The position numbers and the translations under genes were made by a program. Positions 20,063-32,000 of a stretch of 53,792 nt of DNA are shown here, piece by piece. The notes beneath the pieces are model-generated. The model was not told where the DNA came from. It saw only the letters and a program-made list of their open reading frames with translations, and ran no database searches. The number at the start of each line of letters is the position of its first letter. Position 1 is the first letter of the stretch. Source of the DNA: a virus; the IMG/VR virus record IMGVR_UViG_3300025300_000015, positions 1-53,792 of that record. One strand, 5' to 3'.

Positions 20063-23000
20063 TCAATAGTAAAGGTTGACCTCGTTCTTCAACCAGTCCG
20101 CAGTATCCCCATCCATCATCCCGTTCTTCTTCCTGTTTTTAATAGATGAGTACAGTTGGCTCCTAGACGCACCCATTTTCTTCAAGGCTGCGATCCTACT
20201 CCTCACTGACTTCTTGTCTCGCCGCTTCGCCGCCTTTGCCATATTGCCATACAGCGACACCCGAGTCGGCTTTGTATGCGGCATGAATTTGCGGGCATGG
20301 GCCATTATTCCGGGCGTAGGAACGCCGAGCATCCCTGTGCCGGTAAGGATTTGATCTATTTTCTTTGAAAGGTATGCCCCGTTAGCCAGCTTTTTCTTCT
20401 CCTTATCGGTCAGGTTTTCTTGGTCGGTAAAACTTCGGATAAGCATGTCCGCATTCCACAGCATGCTCGCAGTTTCGCCAACCGTACCAACCACGAATCT
20501 ATCCACGGACTCTGCCAGTATGTTCCGCCTCAAACCCTTGGCCAGATCGCGTGCTTCTCCAGTCTCCAAGAACGCCTTGACTCCGGTGTACGCATAGCCA
20601 ACCCAGTCCCCAACCCCAATCCACGATCCGCCGAGTGTTCTGGTAATGGAGTCGTGAAACACGTCGGCCCAGAAGTCGTCGTCGTCGTCACCGAACCCGA
20701 TGGCTGCGAGGCCGAGTCCAAACATCCACCAGTACGCCCTCCTTATCAGGGCCACAGAAAATCCAGAAACAAAACTGGTATGGGCTACGTTGTAGGCAAA
20801 CTTGGAATATGCGGCGCGAGGGTCCTTGCCTTCTCGAACCTCCTGCCTCGCAGTCAAGGCCGCGTCGAAGTTCATGTTGAAGTTCTTGTCACGTTGCGAC
20901 GAGTAAAACAACCCGAAGACCAAGGCCACTGCTTGGTTCTGTCTGGCATAATTGATTTGCTCGCTTGATGTCAGCGTGTCCCAAGTGGGCTGGGAATAGT
21001 TGATCACAAACTCGGCCTTCTTCTTGGTGTAGTCCATGAGTTCCTGCCCACTCAACCCCTTGTCCCGCCCCTCCATCTTGGCCGCACCCCAGATAGCCCT
21101 GATGACAATGAGGTCTGCCTCTAGGATTCCCTGCATACTCTTCCGGACAAAGATGTTGTCGTTCTCTCCGCCGAGGAACTGTCGAAGTGCATTGGTGCGG
21201 GCAAACGCGGTAATAATCTGATGGCCTCCGCCTTCCACACGGTCCCGTATCAATGGAGAATTGGCAACCATCTCCTCCTTGATCCTGTTAGGGTGCAGGC
21301 GACCTTCGTTCTTGGGGTTATACAGGTGCTTGCGACCGATGTATTGCCCGGCGGTATTCATGGATACCATCTGGTAAAACCAGATGTACGGCTTCAAGCC
21401 GAGGTTCGCGACGTGCAAGGGCCTGATCAATTTACCGATCAAGGCCGACAGTACGCCGGGCTGCGTGGTATCAACGCCGCCAAATTTGCGAAGGTGGTCC
21501 TCCATTGACTTGAAGTATGTGTCCGCCCTCTGGAGCCTGTCTCTTACCGTCTGCTTGAAACTTTCGCCCGACTTGCCCGGAGCCTTGTAGTTAAGAATAC
21601 GCATGGCGTTGGCGATAGGCTCTGACTTTGCCGCCATAGCCGCAGTCCTTTGCACATACATGAAATACTCGCCCAACGCATCGTCGATAACGAACGGGTC
21701 ATTACTGGCTCCACGTTCCAAGAAAATCCCCTGCTGATCTAGGCGTTCAGATACATACCCGCCAAGCAGGCTCTCTGGTTGTGCTGCATAGTCCACGTCA
21801 TCTCGCCCACCACGGTATCTTCGCCGTGGCATATATATGGATTCTCCTGTCACCAACGGGTAACCGAAGATTCGCTGCCACACCTCGTTAAGCTGATTGC
21901 GAAGCCTCCCGTTGATGTCGAACTGGATCGCATCGGCCACGGCAACCACGTCCGCCGGGGCGTTACGCATGATCTCCCGCATGTCTCCCTCTCTCAGCTT
22001 GATCGGCCTTTTGGCAGAGGTGGCCTGAGAGCGGATGCGAAGACCCTGCTGGGGGTTCCGTAACAGTTCGCGCCGTGTGCTGGGGTCGGCAAGATGCAAC
22101 AGGAGTGATGCGTATTCCATCGGGGTCAACGACAACTCGCCTACTCTCGTTCCAGTCGGACCCCATGTCGCAGTAGGCAGGATGATCTTGATCTTGTTCT
22201 TCTCTAGGAATGGCTTGGCCTTCCGGACTATGCGTCCTTTTGCGTAGGCCCCACTCACCGCCTCCAGCTTTTCGGGAGAGTAACCTATCCTCTTCAATGC
22301 TCTTTGCAGATAGGTTTGTGCCTCATGCACATACTCCCTCCTCAGATTTTCAGCTTCCAGTAAATCATCTACGAGAATCTTGTGCGTCTCGTTGTTATCC
22401 CCCACAAGCAACTTCACCTTGTTCATCCAGTTTGTCTTGGAGAACCACGCAAACCACTTGAGCGAATTCAGTTTCGGCATTTCCTCTGACGTGGCCTTGG
22501 AACCCAGCTTCGTCGGGTGGGCAATCTCCGCGTTCCTCATGGCTGCGCGGCCAGCCTCGCTCTTATTTCTCTCGCGGATAGCCGTCCTCAGTACCTGCCG
22601 ATCAGCGTTTTGGCGGAGAAGAGTATTTATAGCGGCTCCTAGGGACTTGACCTCGTCAACCGACAGTTGAGATATGGTCCTGTCCTTGGACAGGATTTCT
22701 TTGGCCCGAGTGTACATGGCATCCGGAATGTTCAAGGCGTTGGAGTCAACAATGCCATCAAGCGGAGAGTCCGAGACCTGCTGGCGGACGGCATCCATGA
22801 GTTTTCTGAGTCTGGTAAGAGTTTTCGGAGTCCTCTTGACAAGGTCAATTCCGTCCATCAACGCATCTATCCTGTTCTCAATGTCAGACTCAAGACGATG
22901 TTTACGCCCCTTCCTCTTGAAGGACTTCAACTGCTGTTTCAAGAACGAGATCGCCTCTTGTTTCTCAAACCGCTCTACCATCCTGTTTACGGCGACGACG

Positions 23001-26000
23001 AATCGCTTCCGACTTGATGGAGTTCTGGCGTTGACGATAATCGACTTCATCACTCTGGAGCGAAGATGTTTTGGAAGGTGTTCGTTGGCAAATTCAAGTA
23101 GCTGTATCTGGCTGGCATTCAGGTCTACCCGACCAGACCGGTATCCTTGGTGAGAGCCTGTGGACTCGCTCCTCTTGGCCAGACGCAGGGCCTCCATTGC
23201 GGTCATCACCATCTCGCCGGGGGCCTCGCCTCTGGTCAGGGCCTGCATGTACTTCCTGTTCATGCTCTTGGCCACGGCCTCCAGTTGTCCGGGGGTCCTA
23301 GCATTCGCCAGCCGTTCCAGAAGTTTCTTGTGTTCCTTGGGATTGATCAGCTTAATCTGCTTGATCAATTTCTGGAGTTCTCTGGTAACAGCCTCTGCCA
23401 CGCCCTTCCCTTCGGCCTTGCCGCTACGCCATGCGGCCTCGGCCCCCTTTCTCTGCCCCCTCAGAGCGATAGCCAGAGCATCACTGCCTGTGAGGACCGC
23501 TACGGGTTCACTCACATGGCCTTGGAGCCAATACTTGTTCATCCTCTTGGCAATGCGGGAGAGGTCAGCCTTGGACTTGGCCTTGTGTATGTCGGCCTTG
23601 AGTTTGGAATGGAGTCTAGGGTGCAGGGCATCGACCTGATCAAAGAGTTCCTCGCGGGTGGATGTCAGGGCTACGAAGTCCTTGGCCTGCTTGGTCACCG
23701 CCTTCTGGCCAGACTTGAACGCCGACTCCTTGGCGTACTTCAACTCGGCCTTGCTGACCTGCTGGGCGTAAAACTCCGCCAAGTCCTCGATGTCAGGATC
23801 GGGACGGATTCCGGTGGCTTCCTCGATGAAGGTGCGTATCGCCTTGGAGGGACCTCTAGTCTTCGACCTCCTGACAGCCTTCTCGATCTGTCCACTCTCG
23901 ACACCCGGCTCACCCGGCGCGTACTTGTAGGCTTCGGCTCGGCGGCGAAGTGGCTTGGTTATCCTGATCGGGGTCTCTTCAAACTGGACCTCGACCGCCG
24001 CATGGGGCGTGGCCTCGCCAACGGTGAACTCTGTGTTGGTATCCCCGATGTTCGCGACCAGACGGTCCACAGCGATCCGGCTGTCGCTGGCAGCGTAGCC
24101 CTTGAAGTTACCGGCTTCCCAGAACATGACTACATGCTTGAAGTGCTTGCGGAGAGTTGCCTCCAGTTCACCCTGCGGCACCATAAGTTCGTGCATTCCC
24201 TCGACCTCTCGCTCCAGAACATCACGCTCCTTCTTCTTCAAGGTCTCAAGGTCGAAGTATTTCTCCTTGTACTCGTTCTTGTGGTTCTCGTTGCTGTCCC
24301 ACTTCACACGATCCTTTACATTCAGCGGATTGAACGACACCTTCTCCTCGACAACAGCCACCCCGTCAGGCTTGAGTATCCGCTTCATCTCCCTTATCTG
24401 GGCGTTGCGAGTGTTTGATATGAACTGGAAGACCATGGCCTCATGGGCCACGTCATACTTCTCGGTGGGCTGCCACGGGGTGATCACAGTCCCGTCGTCC
24501 TCGACCCAGCCCTCGTCGGTGGCAAAAGCCTGCATGGCATAGGATGATCCGGGAACGGTACTGTGATCCCGGAAGAACGAAGCCATGGCCACGTTCGGGT
24601 CCACCCCCAACGTCCTCACATTGCCATCGGATCGCTGTGTGATGGTCTTGACGAGAGACCCCTCGGATGCACCGATGTCCACCATGGAAGAGTCACGGTC
24701 GCCGTAGGTGCGTGCTATGGCATCGCCAACCATCACCTGCACATCTGCGAATCCGGGAATAGACTTGGCGATGTGATCGTCGAAGTTCCCCCGGTGTTCA
24801 TCGTAGTCGTCACTGAAAGATTTCCGCTTGCCGAGTGGTATCACCCGGTCATACGGCACCTTGGATTTGTCTCGCTTGCCTTCAGTTACATCAGAAAAGA
24901 AGTTTGTGTACCCGCGTCCATCGCCTTCCAGAGTCTCTCCGCGAATTCTCTCTCGGCGTTGTCCTGCCCGCTCTCTAACATCCTCTGGTACGCCTGTCTC
25001 TTGGAATTCTCCGGTAAGTTCTCCAATTCTGATTCTGTCAGCTTCTTCAACGATGTCACTGACAAATTGTCCGGGGTTTCCCCATCCGTGCTTGGAGGAG
25101 TAGACGGTGTTGACCCCCGTGACCGCTTCGGAAAGTTCACCGTGAAGCCCTCGGAGAACATTCGGTCGTCCGGATCGCCGAATCCTCTTGATATAACTTT
25201 CGCCATTGGTGTCTACCTTCCAGTCATTGGCAATGTACCCGCCGTTTACGTTGCGGAACATTGCTATGTCAACGGAGCCTTCTGGGAAGGCTATATTGTA
25301 CGCTTTTTCTACGAGATTATGAAACACTGGGTTCGATGTATTTGAAAAATTCAATAACCGGACGCCATCTGCGGCTGGTACGATGGCTACGTCATTCCCA
25401 GACTTCTCCCCGAATACCTTGATCACGGCATCGTAGAGCCGATCCATCTCCGCGTCGTTGATTACGCGACCGGATTCAAACTTGCTGGTCTCCGTTATCT
25501 TCCCGGTCTTCTTGTCCTTTTTTCGCTTCACCTTGTACTGAGGATCGATGCGGAACTCAGACCCGTCCGCCCTCTTCTTCGTAGTGGTGTAAAACGGTCG
25601 GTGAAATGCGACTGCCTCCTGACGAAGGTAATAGCCGAGGAACGCACTGAGATCACGGAGAGCCTTGTGGTGCGTCGGGGATAGCTTCCGGCTCAGGGTA
25701 GAGCGGCCTTCCGCCCTAGTTTTGAATACCAGTTGGAATCCGGGATTACGGTCGCCAAGGAACAGTCCGGGGCCTGAGAACTCCAGCGTCATATTCAGGC
25801 CAAGGTCCTCTATGTATCTATCCACATGAGGTTTGATCGCCGCTCGTATGTCGTCGGTGTATTCCTGCCTTTGCTCATAGGTCGCGTCCGCCATGCCCGG
25901 CAGTACACCCGTGGTCGCATTCGGAGTTGCCTCTACTGCTACTTGGGCGGGGCCGTATATCTTTCTCTCCGGGTTGGTCTCGGTGAGCAGGCCATACGAC

Positions 26001-29000
26001 TCCCAGAATGCGATGCGGAGATGCTGGCCCTTGAGCCGCTTGCCGTACAGCTTCTCGATGCGGTCGCTGATGTCGTGTACATAATCCACCAGAGCATCGC
26101 CCTCGCGGATTTGATGCTCTCCCTTGTGCGTTGTCCATATTGCGGACTGAACCTGCACGGGAGTCGCGCCTGTGCGGCGTGCGATCTGGCGGATATACGC
26201 CTCGATGAACTGGTACTGTTGCATCGTAGCGGAGTTAATCGCTGCCTTTGGGTTGTCTTCTGAAATAGTAAAACCAAATGCGCGAAGCATCCATCGGTCT
26301 ATGACGACGGCTTCAGTATCTCCCATCAATGCCCGGTAGAAGTTGTACAGCTTGTTGCCGCCGAACCTCTTGCCCTGCATTGCATCCCGAAGCATGTTGG
26401 CGACCGTGTTCATCAACCCTTGCGGGTCACGACCCTTGATGACGGCATCAATGGACCTCAGACCCAAGCTGGTATTGGCCTTGATCGTGGTATTGGTGCT
26501 GGTGACGGTCAATGCTTGCAGAACGAAATCAATTAACTTCTTGCCAAACAGGTTCAAGAACCCCGGATATTGATCTGTATACCAGTCCTTCGCATATTCG
26601 CCTCTCTCGTATGAACCAGTCATCTCCTTCATCTCTGGGATGGTCGCGCCAACATCCGTCATTCTTTTAAGCAGGGCGTTGGACATTCCGTAGAGTTCTG
26701 CGTCCACGAACTTCTTGCCGTGCTTACGCTGCATCGCCCTCTGCCACTTATCAAACGGCATTTTGTGTTCGCCGCTGGCCGCGAGATGAGCCGCACCCTC
26801 GGCAGCAAGAACGACACGCCTGTAATACTCGTATGTCTCTGGCGCGTATTCACCGGCCAGTTTCTTGGCCAGTTCTCTAACCTCGGAATCCGGTACGGGT
26901 CGGGAGTGAAACGTCTTGTATATGCTCTCGGCGGCAGTGTTGATCTTGCTCTTCACGGAAGCCTTGTTCCGTTTGCCTCCTAACCTAGCGGCAGCCTCTT
27001 CCCCAAGACGACCGCGCGCCCCGTCATAAGCCTCTATGGCCTTGCCCTCCTCGAAACTGATACCACTGTCGGATGCCGTGGTGAGAACACGGGCGGAGTT
27101 CTCCGGGGTATCTCCGCGAGCGTGCCTTCCGATGTAATCCTCAAGCAGCGATTCAACATCCCTGCGGGGCATGCCTGCGGCATCGGCAACCTTCTGCAAC
27201 CATGTATCCAACGGCATCGTCGGCTTGCTCTCCGGGATGCCGCCCATGACTACCGAGTCCCCTTGCTTGTTTTTGGCATCGACCTTCCGAATAAATCTTG
27301 CACTGACGCCAGCTTCCTTCTCTGTCCCCTTCGGTTCCTCCATAGCCTTCTGAAGTATTTCGTAAGAAGGTTCTCCCGTGGGAACAACTCGATCTCCATA
27401 TTCAATATCCTCGGATCTTGTGTAAACGGTATTGCCTATGGATATTGCATCGGTGCCTGACTTGACTTCTCTTCCCGATCTTTTGTCGTAATAGAATGTA
27501 GCCTTGTGCGGATTAAATCCGACAGGAACCCAAGAGTCGATATCTGGAATATCTGCAACGTCTTCCGGGTTTATTGGCGTCTTATCTAACACGCCTGTGA
27601 CTACTGCAAATGGGCTTTTTATCTGTCCCCCAAACAGAACACCCCTAGCCTTTGCGTCTATGGCGGGAGTGCTGAATGTAACTGGACCCTTTAGCCTAGC
27701 TATAAAGTCGTAACTGTTTGGAGTAGGACGGGGAGCATGTATTGCTATAACGTATTTCCCTGTGCGTAAAAAGAACGGTATATCTATACGCAACCCTACC
27801 CGCGTGCCTTTATCCAGCTTCCGATTCTTCCAGATTCCTTTCTTTTTACCCTCATCCAGACCTTCAAGTTCTTCTCTACTAGGCACCAGCGATAACAGTT
27901 CTTCTCTTAAAAAGACGGAGTTTAGCCTATCTCCGATGGGAAAGAACTGCCCATCTGGCCAAGTCTTTGTCTCTTCATCAAACTTAACCTTGCGTGGACG
28001 GCCAACTTCCTCAAGGTCGGCGGGCGGTGTCAACGTCTCCTCAAAGGAGGCTGGCTCGCTCTTGCTAATAAATCTCACGTCGGCACCAGCGGCAGAGGTC
28101 AACTCCCTGTTCAGGCGATGCTTTGCGCGAGACATGGATACATCGCGAACAGCCTCCTCTCGCACATTGCCAAACTCATCCGTCACCTCAAATATGTAGG
28201 TGGAGGCTTGACCGCCAGCCTCAAACTTTGATCCAGATGGCGCGCGGTCAACAGACTCGACTCGCCTGAATATGCGACCGCTCTCAATGTCACGCATGAG
28301 GTTCCGGGCGGCTGCTGCTTCAGTCGGCATGGCCGTATCGATAAGCCTGCTGAAGAACTCCACGACCTTCCGCCAGAGAGGATCATTCTGAAATGCCTCG
28401 GCCCGATTGCCAATAGCAGTGGCGAGTCCTTCTTCGGGATTAGCCGCTTCTGGCGCGTATCTTCTGGCCAGTGTGTCAAGTTCCGACTCCGACAGAACAG
28501 TCGCTGCTGCGAGGTGTACAATTTCGTGCGGTATGGTTGAGACCTCCGCATTGCTGCCGATGGCAATGACGAAGTCAGACTCTATAACTTCACCTGTGTC
28601 CGCCATCCTCATGGACACGCCGGGCAATGCCACCCCCCTCGGGGCATTCGGCGCACGCCCATAGCGTCTAAAGAAACTGTCCCACGCCCTCTGCACATGA
28701 GGACCCATGCCACGGCCACTGATCTCCTCAACCATCGCGATATGAACCGTTTTGGCGGTCCCATCCGACCGCTTCAGGCGGAAGGTGGCGACTCCGCGTT
28801 CCCTGTCAACCTTTGCGTCGGGGTCTATGACCTTCAAAAGAGTCTCAAGTTGGTCATGCTCCCGATCCAGCATTCCTCGGCTAGATATGTCTACCGGCGT
28901 GACGACTGTGTCCGGCTCGGCTTCTCCTGCCTCTGTGGCTTTCTGGGCATCTATCTGCTCTTGTGATAGTGGCGGTGGTGTGACCTTGGCGGTGGGCAGT

Positions 29001-32000
29001 GGCGGTGGTGTGGCCTTGGCGGCGGGGACAACCTTGGCGGCAGCAGCCACTGCATCTCTGCGAGCGACAGCCCTTGCCTCGCGAGCGTTCGCATACTCCA
29101 GACCAGCGTCTGCTGCTGCTGGATCGCTTTCCCGGACGGAAGCAAGAAGCTCTTCTACATTGCGGAATGGCGCGGGAGCGGGAGCGGCCTCGGGGACAGC
29201 CTCTGCTTCCGGCATCACCTCCTTGCCGTCACGCAAGTGCCGCTTGATGTCTATGGGTTGAATCCCGAGTTGTCGGCCCGTATGCTCCACTACATACGGC
29301 ATGCCGCTCTCTTCGTCTATCCGAACCACTTCTCCCTGATCGGCCCTAAACCCCACTCGTCCCTCTCCACCATAATCAAGAACATCTCCAACCCTCACGT
29401 CAGCAGTATCCACTACGGGCCTGAACGTGGAGGTGTCCAAGGGGAACGCAAGCAACTTGCCGTCAGTCTCCGTCCTGACAACCGCTTGTCCGCCCTCGGC
29501 TTTCACCAAGGTTCCGACGTGAGAGTTGCCATCAGCGTCGGTAACGCGAATCAGGCTTTTGCGGGGGGCCTCTTTATGTTGCTTGGCAATCGCCCTCACG
29601 CCCCCTTCGGTGACACGGTCGGTGGGAGCAAGTGGTTCAGTTTCTACAGGGGCGGTCTGATCTGACACCTCTTCGGGCAGTGCATCGATTTCCGCTTGAA
29701 GTCCGAGAGGAAGACCAACGGACAGCCTGTCAAGTTCCTCCGTAGAGACAACATCTTCGGCAGCGGCATCGCCAGCGGCCTCTATATCTTCAGCGGAGGG
29801 AGCGAGAGCGGTGGATGGAGTGGTTATATCCGAGACCACGACATCCGGTTCTATCCCGGTTTGCCCTGCTTTACCCGCTCTCGCCTTCTCCGCGTCTAGT
29901 CTGGCTTGTTCGTCCGCTTGTTGCTGTTGCTTTGCTTGTGCTTCTGCGTCCAGTTTGGCTTGTTCCGCTTCGGACGGCTCTCCCAATTCATACAACTCTA
30001 TTTCTTTTTTTAATTTATTTGCCCCCTCCTCTGGGTTGGCAAGGGCGTCTTCTCCACGTCTATTCAAATCTTCCAAGACAAGGGAAAGAACTTCCCGGTG
30101 CTTGGGCGAAGTCTTGGGATCATCAATACGCTTTTGAAGTGTCTTGCGAGTCCTCTCAACATCAACAGGAGTAGGACGGAATAATTTCTCCAGACCCATA
30201 GCAGTCGTCTGGATAGCAACACCGGGGATCATGAACCCGATCAATTCTGTCAGGAGTTGCTTCCCCTCTGGCCTGTTATAGCCATCAATCGGGGCCATCA
30301 TAAACTCGTTGAGTCGCTCCTCCCCCATCTCCACAGCCGCTCCATCCCAACCGGCAAATTCCACCAATTTCTTAAATCTGGAGGCTTTGGGAACCTTCCC
30401 TTGCGCCTTCTGGGCTTCTGCCCAACCACGGAATATGCCAATCTTCACAAGTCTCTCTCTAGTTTCTTTAGGCAGTTTCGCCCAGACCACGCCCAAGACA
30501 TTCTTGGCACCTTTGCCAGAGAACTCGGACAAAATCTCGGACACCGTGGAAGTGTAGCCTTCTCCAAACGCCCGCAGAATCGACTTGTCTGGCTTTATTA
30601 TTAGTGCGCGCAGGTTTCCGGCATCATCCTCGGTAAACGACATCGCTGGCATCAGGCGTTGCAGTCCGTTTTGTATAGTGCGAACGGACATTACCGTTGC
30701 TGCGCCCTTGGCACTCAAAGCTACCGTTTTGGCCAAGGCAGACCCCAATGTTGCGATGACTCGCTTTTGTTTTACTAAAAGTGAAGGCTTGAGAGAACGC
30801 CCCCTTGCTCCTCTCCCTCTTAATGCCGCGATCTCTAGCCCGAATGCCGGAAGCATAGCCAGAAGGTCTACAACCCCCGCCCCAAATCCCTTGCCCCGGA
30901 CAACCTCCTCTGTCAGTTCCTCGTAACGGTTTCGCAAGTCTTTTAGTTCTGACTGGGTGGGTTCGTAGCCTTCATGAATTCTCTCAGCCAACACAATGGT
31001 GTCTGCCATACTCGCAGCCAGATCAACCTGACCCACAATGGGCAGCATCCTCTTCCAATTCCTTCCCCACCGTCCCATTTGTTCCACCGTGCCTATTTCA
31101 GGCTTGTCGAAATCGCCATGCAGTCCCATTGCGCGATTTAACGCACGCATCTGGTTGTCGGTCATAACGTCGGCGTCATCCTCCGAATGCCCTAACGTGC
31201 GAAGCTGATCGAATATATTTTGCCTTACATCCCGAAGTTGTACTTTTAACTTGCTCTCCTGTTCGGGATCAGATTTGCCAGTAACCGACCGGTAAATCGC
31301 TTTCGGGTCAATTTTTTCTAAACTTGGTCCCAAGCCAGCAAGCTTGGCAACTCCGGGGAACCTGCTCCAAATGTCCGGATCAGATTTGGCCTGGCGCACC
31401 TTTCTAAAAGTGTCACGGGCTGTTATCGGCTTCTCCGCCTCGGCAACCTCTGGAGCCACTGGAGGCTTCTCCGCCTCGGCAACCTCTGGAGCCACTGGAG
31501 GCTTCTCCGCCTCGGCAACCTCTGGAGCCACTGGAGGCTTCTCCGCCTCGACAACCTCTGGAAGTTTCTTCCCCATCACTTCCTCGTAGGAGTACACCTC
31601 CTTCTCGACGGAAGGCTCCGGGAGTTTCTTTCCCATTACCTCCTCGTAAGTGAACGTCTCCCTTTCAGCGGGTTCAACAGCTACGGCCTCCTCGACGGGA
31701 GGCTTGCGTAAAAGTTCTGGTGGAGGTTCAACAGCAGGCGGTTCGCGAAGACGCTCTGGCGGAGGCACGACGGCGGGGGGCTTGCGAAGAAGTTCCGATG
31801 GAGGCGGAACAGCCGGAGGTTTGCGAAGGGGTTTCGGCGGAGGCGGAGGCGCGGCTATTGCGGCAGCCGCTGCGGGCGGCTCAACCATTGGTCTCCCCAT
31901 CACCTCTTCAAAAGAAAACGTCTCCTTCTTCTTCTTCTTCTTCTTCTTGGTCCCCATCACCTCTTCAAATGTGAAGGTTTCTTTCTCTTCCTCGGGAACG

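Noticed and set aside
23147-24418. Long plus-strand open frame of 423 codons
   Set aside because: It lies entirely opposite the giant minus-strand gene, has no ribosome site, and its Leu/Gly-rich product reads like the complement of coding sequence. The same holds for the many other plus-strand frames between 20.1 and 34.1 kb.
31428-31560. Regular 36-bp repeats as a CRISPR array
   Set aside because: The copies are contiguous without spacers and encode an in-frame 12-residue protein repeat.
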